A DNA stretch of 64,000 nt from Sesamum alatum (lineage: Eukaryota; Streptophyta; Magnoliopsida; Lamiales; Pedaliaceae). A program made the position numbers and the translations under genes. A model generated the notes under the pieces. It ran no database searches. It was not told where the DNA came from and worked only from the letters and a program-made list of their open reading frames with translations. This document shows, in pieces, positions 45,982 to 56,455 of this stretch. The stretch lies in the NCBI GenBank assembly GCA_034509735.1, contig JACGWO010000013.1:13908136-13972135 (forward strand), written 5' to 3'. The first letter of the stretch is position 1; each line of letters starts with the position of its first letter.

Positions 45982-45996
45982 CGGGCTCTGATACCA
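45982..45996 (-). other. Primer binding site of C
   Basis: Minus-strand TGGTATCAGAGCCCG two bases inside the LTR end CCCGTGACA; initiator tRNA-Met type. It defines orientation and shows that 45999 rightward is the 5' LTR. Confidence 0.9.
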
Positions 45997-45998
45997 AG

Positions 45999-46848
45999 TG
46001 TCACGGGCGGACTCTTTTGTCGCAGCGAAATATTTCATTTTTGCCCGTGATGCCTCTCAGGTTGCTCACAACCTTCGACCGGTCTTTCTCCATTCGAGTC
46101 CTCTCGGTCTCCCGACCATGTGTCTTCGACACCCGCAGCTTACTAGCGCGACATCCGAACGCCTCCCTGTGCGGCGCCTTGCGCCTAAGCACTCGTCTAT
46201 CCAGAATGCCCATGTTCGCAGAGGGTCGCGGCTCTCGCGCCTTGCGCGCCTTTTTGTCCGGCCCCAACTAGCTAGCTTGTCATCATGTATCTCGCCCACA
46301 ATCTCGGGCCCTACCGATACTTCTCGCAATGGCTCAGAGCAACTTCGCCCCGTCTCGGCACTATGGGCCAACTTACGCCAACAACGCCCGTCGCACGCAC
46401 AACAATCACTCGGTGCATTATCGGCGCATGTCTTCGCAATGCCCATCTCGCATGCCTCGCCCGAGTAGGGCAACATCATCCGTCCTTGGCCCAACTCTTA
46501 TGCCAACATCTCGCATCAGTCTCACAAGGCATGCCAAACATGCCTCCTTGCCTTTCGACGTGGCCTCATAGTTTGCCCACAGCGCGACGTCGCCCCACGA
46601 CCGTGTATCTTGGCCAACGGATCGTCGTGCATGGCTAGAACCCAATAGCTCATGACACGAGTAGCTCACGAGGTCTTACAATGCTTCGCCTCGATCCCTC
46701 ATTCCGCCCGAGAGGTATTGCCTATGCCCTTCCGCAGCCCGGGGGGCATCCTCGCAATCACACGGAGCCTCTCGGCGCGTTGCTTGCCCAACGTGTGCCA
46801 TCCTGGCCCCACGCCGCTCGTTCGGTTCCCATACCGACCGGGGACTTT
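45999..46848 (-). mobile_element. Element C 5' LTR, interrupted by A2
   Basis: Matches 31835-32684 with few differences. It stops at gggacttt, where A2 begins; the 3' LTR continues uninterrupted there (gggactttagcc). The rest should follow A2, beyond base 64000. Confidence 0.92.
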
Positions 46849-48828
46849 TGTTAGAATAGGTGACCATGTAAGCTAATTTTGGCAGGAATACGTAACCTAT
46901 GTCTAGACAATTTTTGGTATTTGATAAAAATATTTATGAATAAAGAAGTGAAAATTCATATGGCAATACTTTGTTTACGTTCACTTATATCTGCATTTAC
47001 ATTTCTGTTCACTACGCAAACAAAGCCCACGGACTGAGAATCGATTTCGGGGACTGGGACTACGCTTGGAGGTAGGTCCATGAAATCAGTCTTACCGAAT
47101 CAGTCCGGAAATCTGCAAGTCAAGGAATCCCGAAAATGGGTACCGGGATTCCCTTAGAGACTTGCACTAAGCATCTGCTGTCGTATTTCATTGACGGGTG
47201 ACGAAGGTCGTCTAAGCAGTGTTAGTGGATCAGCACGCTAGGAAGCAGCTGACTGAGGTGACTCGCGGGAACCGTTTTACGGAGGACCTTGAGTATGGTC
47301 AGCAAGGTATGATGTGTATTCTCGGTTCCAACGGTACAGGCCAAGTCCTTTGACTTGAGGAACTGCTGAGTTTACCTGTGCATCAGGTCTGCATCTTAGA
47401 TATGGTGAGAGATTGCCAAAATACTCTTGAGTAGTCATAAGCCATGTCTAGTGCAGCTCGGTTGTACAGAGTGACAGTAGTTTCCAAGAAAGGATCTGTC
47501 TCCTTTCAAAAGGTATTGACAGTTGAGTCTCATGTATGCTCTGTGTCTTGTCCCTGAAATCTGTGGCCACAGTAACTGAACAGAAGGGAAAGGTTTCCCT
47601 TGCGTCGTTTAGTAAGGACAGATCGACACTTAGGTCCAAAATGGGTACTTGCTTTTTCCGTGCCCTAGACTCTAAGTGATGAGACCGAAGACAGAAGGAC
47701 AAGTGTACTGTTAGAGCCTAAATGTTCATCCCCGATTATTTCACCTAGTCTCTAGTGCCATGGACCGTTGCTAGATGGCCACCCATGATAACGGGCGGAT
47801 TCTAGGAATCCGACCAAGTCTGGCTGAAAGGTGAACCTAAAGAGTATACACTATCCACACACACTTAAGTATTTAATTTGGAATTAAATATTGGAGTAAA
47901 GGAATGATTAAATTAGATTTAATCGGGTCCTACATTTTCTTGGAGAAATTAATTCCTTCTATTGGATAAAGGGAATTAAATTAATAAATTGGATTTATTA
48001 AGGGAATTGATTTAATGGGCCTAGAATAAATATTAATATTTATTTATTATATTTATTTTGGCCCTTTGGAATATTTAATGGGATTTAAATATTCCATTAA
48101 ATTAAAGTCAACGGTTGAGATGGAAAGGGGAGATGGAAGGCTAGGATTGGTTTGACTAGGTCAAACACTAGTTTGACTAGGACTTTGACTATGTCAAAAT
48201 CCTAGTCAAATTAGAGTTCTTAGAGTTGGAATTTAAAGAGGATTAAACTCCTCCTCTATATAAACCTCTAGCTTCCAACAATTGTAGGATGATTCTTGAA
48301 ATCACACACACAATACACACTCTCCCCTCTCCTACATCTCGTTCGCCCCTCTCTCTCTCACTCTCCAAGAAAATTATTTCTTGTTCTTTTGTTCTTGGAA
48401 CATTAGAACTAAGGAAGATTAGTCCCGTTAATTCATAATGTGTGATTGATCTATCCTCTTCAAAAATACTTGTTCGTTGCTAGCACGACGTGCAAGATAC
48501 GTAGGTGGATCGTGTGTCACGATTTGGAGGGTCTCAAGAACGAGATCTCGGTGCAAACGGGGAACAACGCGTGTAGCCGTTGAAGACGAAAACGACAACG
48601 GGTAGGTCTCGTTTTATTTTTCGTCCCTCATTATTTTTCAACTCTATGGCCTCCATGATTTCTTTACATGTTATATGATCATGAGATACACCGAACGCCC
48701 GGGAACCTCAAGGGTACACCCCTTGAGCGTGTTCTTTTAAATTAAAAGCATGCTTAATTTTTGTATGTTTATTTTTATCGCGCATCCGCATTCGCGCAAT
48801 TCCCGGGACGATCCACCGATTTCTTTCA
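46849..48828 (+). mobile_element. 5' LTR of A2
   Basis: 1980 bp, TGTTAGAATAGG to TTTCTTTCA. TATA box CTATATAAACC at 48256-48266. Conserved U3 block at about 47740-47846. Hairpin near 48412-48450 with weaker arms kept by G-U pairs, 378 bases before the end. Donor-like GG|GTAGGT with GT at 48602. Confidence 0.95.
48256..48266 (+). promoter_or_regulatory. TATA box of A2 LTR
   Basis: CTATATAAACC about 570 bases before the LTR end, conserved in all family A LTRs of the window. Confidence 0.75.
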
Positions 48829-48829
48829 G

Positions 48830-48842
48830 TGGTATCAGAGCC
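48830..48842 (+). other. Primer binding site of A2
   Basis: TGGTATCAGAGCC one base after the LTR end. Confidence 0.95.
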
Positions 48843-49044
48843 CGGTTCGGTGTATAGGCCTAGGGTTAATGCGCGTTCTAAGCATGAAACGTGATATTGG
48901 CATGTTTTATATTAAATCTTGATTTTTCTTGATTTTAAGCATGTCGGTTTTATTGCTTTTAATTCGTGTGAATTACTGAATGTTGGTATTTTTTCTGTTT
49001 TTCTTGGGAAACGGGGTGGAAAATTGAACGGAAAATGAGAAACG

Positions 49045-49527
49045 ACGCCCGGCTGGCCGCGCGCAGCTGCGCGCTGCCGGCAGGGCAGACGCGCGCAGGC
49101 AAGGGAAGCCTGCGCGCGGCCGCCCAGCCGGTCGCGCAGGGGCAGCGCGCAGCCAGGGAGGCTGCGCGCAGGCGCGCGCTCGCAGACAAGGGTGTCTGCT
49201 CGCGCGCGCGCAAGGTTGCGCGCCTGAGAGTCCGCACGCGGAGGAGTCTGCGGAGGAGTCTGCGCGCTCGCGCCCGGCAGGCGTGCCCAGTGCGCGTCTG
49301 CGCGCGCACTGCGCATGGCACGGCCGACAGCCAGCGGGCCAGCGCGCGCGCAGGGCAAGGGAGCCTACGCGCGCGACGGCCTGCCGGAATGCCAGGCCGC
49401 ACAGCGCGCTGCCGGCCAGGCGCGCATACACGCAGGCAAGGGGCCTGCGCGCGCGCAGGGGCGGCAGGCTGAGCCTGCTGCCCTGTGCGCGCGCCGGCGG
49501 GCCGCTGCCGGCGGCGGCTGCTGCTAG
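49045..49527. other. CpG-rich island in leader of A2
   Basis: About 480 bases, homologous in parts to the islands of A1 and E. Open frames on both strands (for example 48973-49566 minus and 49035-49472 plus) overlap each other and are compositional. Confidence 0.87.
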
Positions 49528-50296
49528 GGTTTCAAAACTAGTCTTAAAAATCATTTTTTGGTTCAATTATGCCTATTTTTCTAAAGACATTATTTTAGGA
49601 GTAAAATAAATTGGATTTGGAATCCCGGGGTTTACTTAAAATAATGAGGAAAGGTTTTCCTAAAACGAGAAAATATTATTCCCAATATTTGTGTTTTATT
49701 TTTTTCACACGTTATGCACATATTCACACGTTATGTACTCCCCCCGGGTTTTTGCTGGGGTTTCTATTATTAATATGTAATGAGAGTAGACTAGGAGTGA
49801 GGTTTCTATTTTTGTAAATTGGTGGAGAAGAAGGAAGGACCACATGGAGAGCCTAGACGGGAGGTCCCTTGGAGTTTTCCATGAAGTGAAGAAAGAGAAA
49901 AGAGACCAAGGCCCATCAGCATGATGATTGGGTTACTATTAATGTAATAGTATAGGACCAACCCTATATTGACCATAGATCCACTGCGGACTCAGTGGGT
50001 CGCATAGGATTCGGGATCGTGATCATCCAACAGGGGCGTGCTAGGCTTTAATTTTGCATGTGGTTATGATGATGGATGAATGGGTTGTTTATTTATCATA
50101 TAACTGCTATGGATGGTTTATTTACGCATTATGGATGTATGTGTAGATGTTTATTTATTTGAGATCTCGGTCATTTACTAATCTCACATTGGTTGGACCA
50201 ATGTCAAAATATTAGACCCTAGACAAAGTGGACATAAACTCTAGGAGTTTGTCCATGCCTTCCAATCCATGGCATAGTGAGGAAGCTGCTTTGGGT

Positions 50297-50332
50297 CAAT
50301 AGCGTGGTCTCACTAGTCGTGGCACGTTATTG
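50297..50332 (+). other. Leader hairpin H2 of A2
   Basis: Arms CAATAGCGTG and CACGTTATTG, as in A1; loop core CACTAGTCGTG has one substitution relative to the other copies. Confidence 0.68.
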
Positions 50333-50779
50333 TACTTAAAGGAAGCTGCACTATGTCATGAACGAAAAATGGGCTGCTGCTACCTGTCTCACGAGTCGTG
50401 GGGGTACCAGTGGGTCTGTGGCTCGGTCGATTGGGTTGGGTCTAACACCCAATTAACATGATTCGCTTGGAGTCCTCGGGATCATGTGAAAGGGTGAGGC
50501 AATAATCTTGGGAATATCGTGGAACGAGAATGGTATGGAATACCTCCCACAGGATCTTTTCCATGCGAATCGTAAAAGCGGGGTATGGGAAAAATCGTTG
50601 TGGATCCCAAGCCCACTTGGAAAGGATTTCCCGAAAATCACGTTTGAGAGTACCGTGTTTTCGTATAAATAGTGGCAGAATTAAATGACTAAAGTCCATG
50701 CATTTAATTATTTTATCAAACCACTGTCTTTTATTTTTCTGCTGATCGCGCGCTGTTTTCTAAAATGTAGATTTTAAAA

Positions 50780-51679
50780 ATGTCTAAGAACCACTTTCCA
50801 CCATTCTTGAGACAAACAAATTCAATGGAACAAACTACAACGACTGGTTGCGCAATCTCAGGATAATCCTAGATTACGAGAACCAAGGCTACGTCATGGA
50901 CGAGCCTCTCCCTAGGACCTTACCGGAAGGATCCACGCCAGAACAATGTGAGACGTTCGAGACTTGGCATAAGGATAACCGGAAGGTCCGTAGCATCATA
51001 CTTGCTTCGATGACCAATGAGATTCAGAAGCAATATGAAAGGCTAGACGATGTCTCTTCCATTATGGCTCGCCTTAAGGATTGCTATGCAGTCCCGGACC
51101 GGCATACTAGGTATGTCCGCGACCAAGGCATTCTTTGGAACGAAAATGACAGAAGGATCCTCTGTACAAGAGCACGGGGTTAAAATGCTTACCCTAGTGG
51201 AAAAGCTCGAGGACCTAAAGGCAGGTCTCGACAATGAAACGTACATAGATGTGATCCTTCAGTCACTCCGACCCTCCTTTGACCAATTTATCGTCAACTA
51301 CAACATGAATGCACTTGAGAAGGGCATTCATGAGTTGATCAATATGTTGGTGCGATACGAGGCAACGACTAAGAAGTCCACGCCTTCGGTATTGTTTGGA
51401 GGTACTTCGACTTCTAATACGAAAGGCAAGGGGGCCGGACGTTGGAAGAAGAAGAAAGGGAAGGGAAAGGCCGTCAAAGCAGCTACGAACACTAAGAGTG
51501 TTCCCATTGCCAAAGAGGGGAAAGACAAAGGAAAGGGAAAGGTTGTCTCCAAGCAATAGTCGAAGGCATATGACATATGTATCAACTGCCGTGAGAAAGG
51601 GCATTGGAAGAGAGAGTGCCCCAAACTCTTCTCGAACCAAGGTATATATGTGATTGAGGTTAATATGGTCATTAGTTCT
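50780..51679 (+). pseudogene. A2 gag, interrupted by B1
   Basis: ATG at 50780 (MSKN) with a one-base loss soon after, frame recovered at about 50848 (RNLRIILDYENQGYVMDEPLP). A one-base gain near 51112 shifts again (frame 51050-51559). A TAG at 51557-51559 replaces a Gln codon. The CCHC knuckle CINCREKGHWKREC at 51578-51619 is intact after the stop. The frame reaches NMVIS when B1 starts; homology resumes at 61393. Confidence 0.92.
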
Positions 51680-53772
51680 TGTTGGAATAGGTGACCAGAA
51701 AGCCAATAGGTTTGGCAATTTGTAACCTATCCGACAACTTGATGTGAATGTAATATTATTATGTGATGAATAAGATGAGTATTCGTCACCAATGGTACCT
51801 TCTTTGTTGCGCTCATCTTACATTTGTTAAAATGGTGTTTAACTTATATCGCAACAAAGCCCACAGACAATGGATAAACAACTCGTGCAGTTGGGCCACG
51901 CATTGGATGGTGGTCATGAAACCAACTGATTAAGAGTTGGGTCTGAAACGTTCAAAGTCGAGGACCTCGAGACAGGGCATCGAGAGTCCTATTGAGACTT
52001 GCGTCAAGAGTCGTGTTCATTGGATGAGTGTCGTGTTTCATCGGCGACAGGCGTGGGACGCCTACACGATCTTGATGGGTTGGTCGACTGGGGTCGAGCC
52101 GACTGGACTGACTCGCGGGGATCATCATATGGAAGCCTTGGAGGCTTGGTCGGTATGATTGATTTTCCCCGGTTCCGATAGTACGGGAGTAATCCTCAGA
52201 CTTGAGGGATCATGGCAGTCGCGTGCATAGGACGGTTGTATCTTGGATCTGGCGAGAGGTAATCATTCTGTAAGATGATTATCATAAGCCTTGTCCAGTG
52301 CAGTCAGAATGTGTAGCGAGGACGGCGGATTCCAAGAAGAGGATCCGTCCCCTGTCAGTATGTGATAGAGGTATCTCCTATGCACTCGGAGACACGTTCA
52401 TGCTGTTTGAAGCTGTGGCCACAGTGGTTGGTCGAACAGGGAATGGTTTCCTGTGTCGACGCAATGAAGCATACGTGGTCTCGAGTATTAAGCATAGATG
52501 CCTAGTCAAGGATGGGAACCGACGCCCAATTCCATACCCTAGACTAAGGCCGGGAGACGGTAGACGGAAGGATCGTACCCGTACGGAATCGGCGCCTAAA
52601 TGTTCATGCCAATTCACCTAGTCTCTAGTGCCATGGACCGTTGCTAGACGGCCACCCGTTAAGGGAAAGTCCATTGGATGGACGGACCGATATTGTATCG
52701 GGCTTTCATTTAATCGGTAAATTGGATTTTCGATTAAATATGGAAAGTTGAGATGTTGAGACGTTGGATCTCTTAGTTGGATTAAAAGATCAACGGGAAT
52801 AATTTAAGTGGACATTAAATTAGATTTAATATTGGGTTCGTCGTAATTGGATTACGATAAAAACCGGTCCGTTAAATTATACCCGAGAGGAGAAATAATT
52901 CCTAATTTGGAATAGGAAGAAGTTGGACTTCTTTCCTTAATTAAACATGGCCGACACGCTCCCTTGGAGGAAGCAAAATCAGCCATGTTTCATGCTAGGT
53001 GGTATGTTGACTTATCTCTATTGGAAAGAGACAAATCAACTCCAATCAAGCTCTTCCCTTTTGGTATGATTTGATCATACCATAAATTTTGGTAGGCTTG
53101 ATTGAAGAATTGATGGGGATTGATTGGAATGAATCTAGACATCCTTGGATGAACCTAGACACATTCCAATAATCACATTAATTATATATATATATTACAA
53201 TATACAACACCTAGCATAAGTGATTCATTATTCATCTTTTTCTAGGAAAAAGAGAAGACAAAAATCCTCTCCTCTCTCTCAAAATTTCGTGCTCCCTCCC
53301 TCTCTTACACTTGTGTCTTCACTTGATTTTGAATCAAGAAGAAGAACAAAGTAAGTTTAAGAGAACACTAATTCATACTGTTCTTCTCTTAAACCGATTC
53401 CTTCCTAAACCCGTTCTTTTCTAGCAAGAAGAACGTGTGTTTCTTCCGGTATGGTATGGATCACCTTTGGAGAATCCATACGTTTGGATTTCGTGAGCAT
53501 TCCGGAAAAGGAACAACGCTAGTAGCCGGGAGCATACGCTAAACAATCAAAGGTAACGGTTTATTCCGCTTTGATTGATTTCATTTGTATATCTATGCCC
53601 TATGTGTTTAAATATATGTTTTAATATTTACACATCCTACATCGAACGCCCGGTTGAGCACCCAAGGGTACACCCCTTGGGATTCACGTATTTTGAATTT
53701 GATTTAAATTTATGCACTTTCTCGCTTTTCTCGCTTCCGCTCGCGCTCCCGGGCGGATCCGCTTGTCCTTCA
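51680..53772 (+). mobile_element. 5' LTR of B1
   Basis: 2093 bp, 137 bp shorter than the 3' LTR. The gap lies at about 52659 (cggccaccc|gttaaggg), corresponding to about 60135-60271, and removes half of the conserved U3 block. R/U5 hairpin at about 53353-53392, donor-like AG|GTAACG with GT at 53553. Confidence 0.96.
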
Positions 53773-53774
53773 AG

Positions 53775-53787
53775 TGGTATCAGAGCC
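53775..53787 (+). other. Primer binding site of B1
   Basis: TGGTATCAGAGCC two bases after the 5' LTR. Confidence 0.95.
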
Positions 53788-54044
53788 CGGTTCGATGTAA
53801 GGGGCATAGATCTATGTGTTTGGCATGATCTACTTGCTTTTAAATGGCTTTATTGACATGTTAGATTACATAAATATATGAATAATATGATGATTCAATT
53901 GTTTGGGATTTAATGGACTTTTGGCATGCTTAATTTTGTTAGATTGGATCTAAAATTGCATGCTTATTTTCAGAATAATATTAATGTTATTGTGCTGAAA
54001 CAGTTTTGAAAAAACACAAAAAAAAAAAGAAAAAGAATTTGATC

Positions 54045-54168
54045 GGGCCGGCAGTGGCCTGCGCGCGCGCTGTGCGCAGCCGGCCGCACCTGGCCGAGGG
54101 CCAGCGCGCGGCACAGCGCGCGCTGCCCTGTGCGCGCGGCTAGCCGGCCAGCACAACGGCTGGGCCGT
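54045..54168. other. CpG-rich island in leader of B1
   Basis: About 125 bases of high G+C, flanked by a poly-A/G run and by AT-rich DNA. Confidence 0.8.
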
Positions 54169-54834
54169 TTTGTGCCGTTTTTCGATTTTTTCCGAAAAAT
54201 TTAATTTTCTGTATTTTCTGCACAATATTCTGAAAATATATTAATTTTGCATTTTTGATTTTGGAATAATTGGATTATTCCTTGGATTAATTTTGCTTAA
54301 TTAATTTGGGATTAATACATGCATTGGATGCATTGTGTAAAATGTCCATTAAATTTAAAAATTTGAATTTTGCATATTATTTATATGTTTATGCTTTTAT
54401 GATGTTGGACATCACTTGGATATTTGGAATATCCATTGGTTTTATTGCATGACTATTTGGAATAATTATGTTATATGTGAGTTGATGGAATCAACATGGG
54501 ATGATCACAAAGCCCTAGACCTTGTGTATGGATGAATGAATGTTTATTTATTTTCTGTTGGGTGGGCCTGCGTGCCTCTTGTTTTTGGGACTATCATCTT
54601 CCGTATTTTCAGCCTCATGATGTTAAGGCTTGTTTTCTTTATTACCGATGTATTACTTTCAGTTGTAATGAGAGTAGATAGGATTGGTGAGGTTTCAATT
54701 TTAACAAGCAATTGGAGTCGGAGACCCCAAGAAGGAGAATCAAGGCGTGAAACAAGAAGCAGTTCAAGGCCCATTGGAATGACAATGGGTTTATTATTAT
54801 TGTAATAATTTAGGACCACCCTAGACAGACCATA

Positions 54835-54858
54835 GACTCACTGCGGGCTCAATGGGTC
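54835..54858 (+). other. Leader hairpin H1 of B1
   Basis: Arms GACTCACTG and CAATGGGTC around CGGGCT; pairing is kept through G-U or A-C type changes relative to the perfect hairpin of D. Confidence 0.55.
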
Positions 54859-55087
54859 GCATAGGTTGGGCTTGTGATCATCCTAACAGGGGTATGCTAT
54901 GTTTTCTGCATGCGGTGTATTTATTTATCGCTTTAAATATTGGATATTTATGCATGCTAAAACACAATAATGTGATGAGGTCTCGGTCATACACAAACTC
55001 TCATTTGGTTGGACTTGGATCAAAAATGGTATTTTGGTCTGTCCGAGCCTTCCATCCACAGCAATGTGGTGAGGAAGCTACCACTAC

Positions 55088-55121
55088 CCAAGTGTGGTCT
55101 CACGAGTCGTGGCACACTTGG
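55088..55121 (+). other. Leader hairpin H2 of B1
   Basis: Perfect arms CCAAGTGTG (55088-55096) and CACACTTGG (55113-55121); loop contains CACGAGTCGTG. Confidence 0.72.
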
Positions 55122-55176
55122 AATAAGGGAAAGCTGCACTATTGTTGTGAACAAAAAGACTGTGCTCGCTGTTTCC

Positions 55177-55204
55177 CTGTCTCACGAGTCGTGGGGGGCG
55201 ACAG
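55177..55204 (+). other. Leader hairpin H3 of B1
   Basis: Second copy of TCTCACGAGTCGTGG, enclosed by CTGTC (55177-55181) and GACAG (55200-55204). A2 has other arms (TACC, GGTA) around the same core. Confidence 0.55.
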
Positions 55205-55564
55205 TTTGAGGCATGATTTGGTTGATAGGTCGGGTCCAACACTGAGTAACATGGTTCGCTTGGAGTCCTCGGGACCAATGTGAATAGGTGAGGCAAAATA
55301 TCTTGGGAATCTCATTGGATGAGAATGATATTGGATATCTCCCACAAGGTCTTCTTCATGTGAATCGTAAAAGCGGGGCATGGAGATTATGCTTGTGGAT
55401 CCCAAGCCCACTAGGAAATGGTTTTCCCGAAACTCCGCTTGAGAGTGGCGGATTTTCGTTATAAATAGTGGGAGGGTTATAGACTAAAAGACCAAGTCTT
55501 CAACTTGAACAATAATATTACCATCATCTGCTAATTTCTGCTTTACATTTTCATTAATGTAGAT

Positions 55565-56455
55565 ATGTCTAAGAACCCGTTAACCATGATTCTTGAGACT
55601 AACAAATTCAACGGAACGAACTACTCGGACTGGCTGAGAAACCTGAGGATTGTCCTCGGTTTCGAGAACCAAGGCTACGTCTTGGACGAGCCGCTACCGA
55701 GCGACTTACCGGAGGGGTCCACGCCTGAAGAACGTTTGACGTTCGAGAAATGGCATGAGGACAACCGGAAAGTACGCAGTATCATACTGGCTTCGATGTC
55801 TAACGACATCCAGAAGCAGTATGAGAGGCTGGACAACGTCTCCGCCATAATGCTCCACATGAACGAGGTTTATGCGGTTCCGGATAGGCATATTAGATAT
55901 GCCGCCACAAAAGTATTCTTTGGCACCAAGCTTGCTGAAGGAGCGTCTGTACAAAAGTCATGGGGTCAAGATGCTCTCCCTAGTGGAGAAACTTGAGGAC
56001 CTTAAAGCTGGGCTTAACAATGACACGTACATTGACGTGATCCTCCAGTCGCTTCCTCCATCCTATGACCCGTTTGTTATTAACTACAACATGAACGGAC
56101 TTGGAAGTCTATTCATGAGTTGATCAACATGCTGGTCCAATACGAGGCAACGACCCACAAGTCGGCCCCGGCGGTATTGATAGGAGAGGCTCCGACCTCC
56201 AAGGCGAATGGCAAGAGGGCCGGACGCTGGAAGAGGAAGAAGGGCAAAGGGAAGACGGTTGTGGCCCCTGCTCACGCTCCGGGCGTCCCTGTTGCTCCGG
56301 TTGGACCGAGCAAAGGGAAAGGGAAGGCCCGTGGTTCTCAGCGGTCCAAGGCAAATGATGTATGCATGCATTGTCAAGGGAAAGGGCATTGGAAGAGGGA
56401 GTGCCCACAACTCCTCTCCAACCCAGGTGTGTTTGTGGTTGAAGTTAATATGATT
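55565..56455 (+). pseudogene. B1 gag
   Basis: MSKNPLTMILETNKFNGTNYSDWLRNLRIVLGFENQG start, open for 143 codons. One extra A near 55955 shifts the frame, and a short loss near 56102 (GLEKS to GLGS) shifts it again. The C-terminal part runs from 56120 (INMLVQYEATTHKSAP) through a basic linker to an intact CCHC knuckle CMHCQGKGHWKREC (56363-56404). The frame continues into protease. Confidence 0.92.

Larger units (their letters stand above)
43571..45998 (-). mobile_element. Interior of element C, non-coding
   Basis: Only about 2.4 kb between polypurine tract and primer site, with no recognisable Gag, protease, RT, RNase H or integrase motif on either strand. The longest frame in the element's direction (44478-44870, 130 codons) resembles nothing I know. 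A repeat array fills 43600-44530. C is thus a non-autonomous, LARD-like element of about 4.8 kb that must borrow all proteins. Superfamily is unknown; the termini look more like Ty3/gypsy than like the copia families here. Confidence 0.75.
48829..50779 (+). mobile_element. Leader of A2
   Basis: Non-coding interior with CpG-rich island (49045-49527), hairpins H1 (about 49977-50002), H2 (50297-50332) and H3 (50381-50406), and a polypyrimidine-AG (AG at 50769-50770) ten bases before the gag ATG. Confidence 0.88.
53553..55562 (+). other. Candidate leader intron of B1
   Basis: From donor-like AG|GTAACG in U5 to TTAATGTAG|, with TGCTAAT and a pyrimidine-rich stretch upstream, ending two bases before the gag ATG (55565). 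It would remove primer site, CpG island and hairpins from a gag mRNA. Equivalent borders occur in A1, A2, B2 and B3. Inferred from motifs only. Confidence 0.4.
53773..55564 (+). mobile_element. Leader of B1
   Basis: Non-coding. CpG-rich island 54045-54168, inverted repeat AACGGCTGGGCCGTT at 54155-54169, hairpin H1 54835-54858, H2 55088-55121, H3 55177-55204. Rich in upstream ATG triplets, which would hinder translation of an unspliced RNA. Confidence 0.88.

Noticed and set aside
51937..52181. Repeated 60-81 codon frames in family B LTRs (MGLKRSKSRT...)
   Set aside because: Same reason: short, in LTR DNA, two frames overlapping, no domain.
52298..52621. LTR frame of 107 codons open in several family B LTRs (also 17148-17468 minus and 25648-26016)
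   Set aside because: Closed by a stop in the B1 3' LTR and shifted in others; similarity follows from LTR homology. No known domain and it lies across the U3 region.
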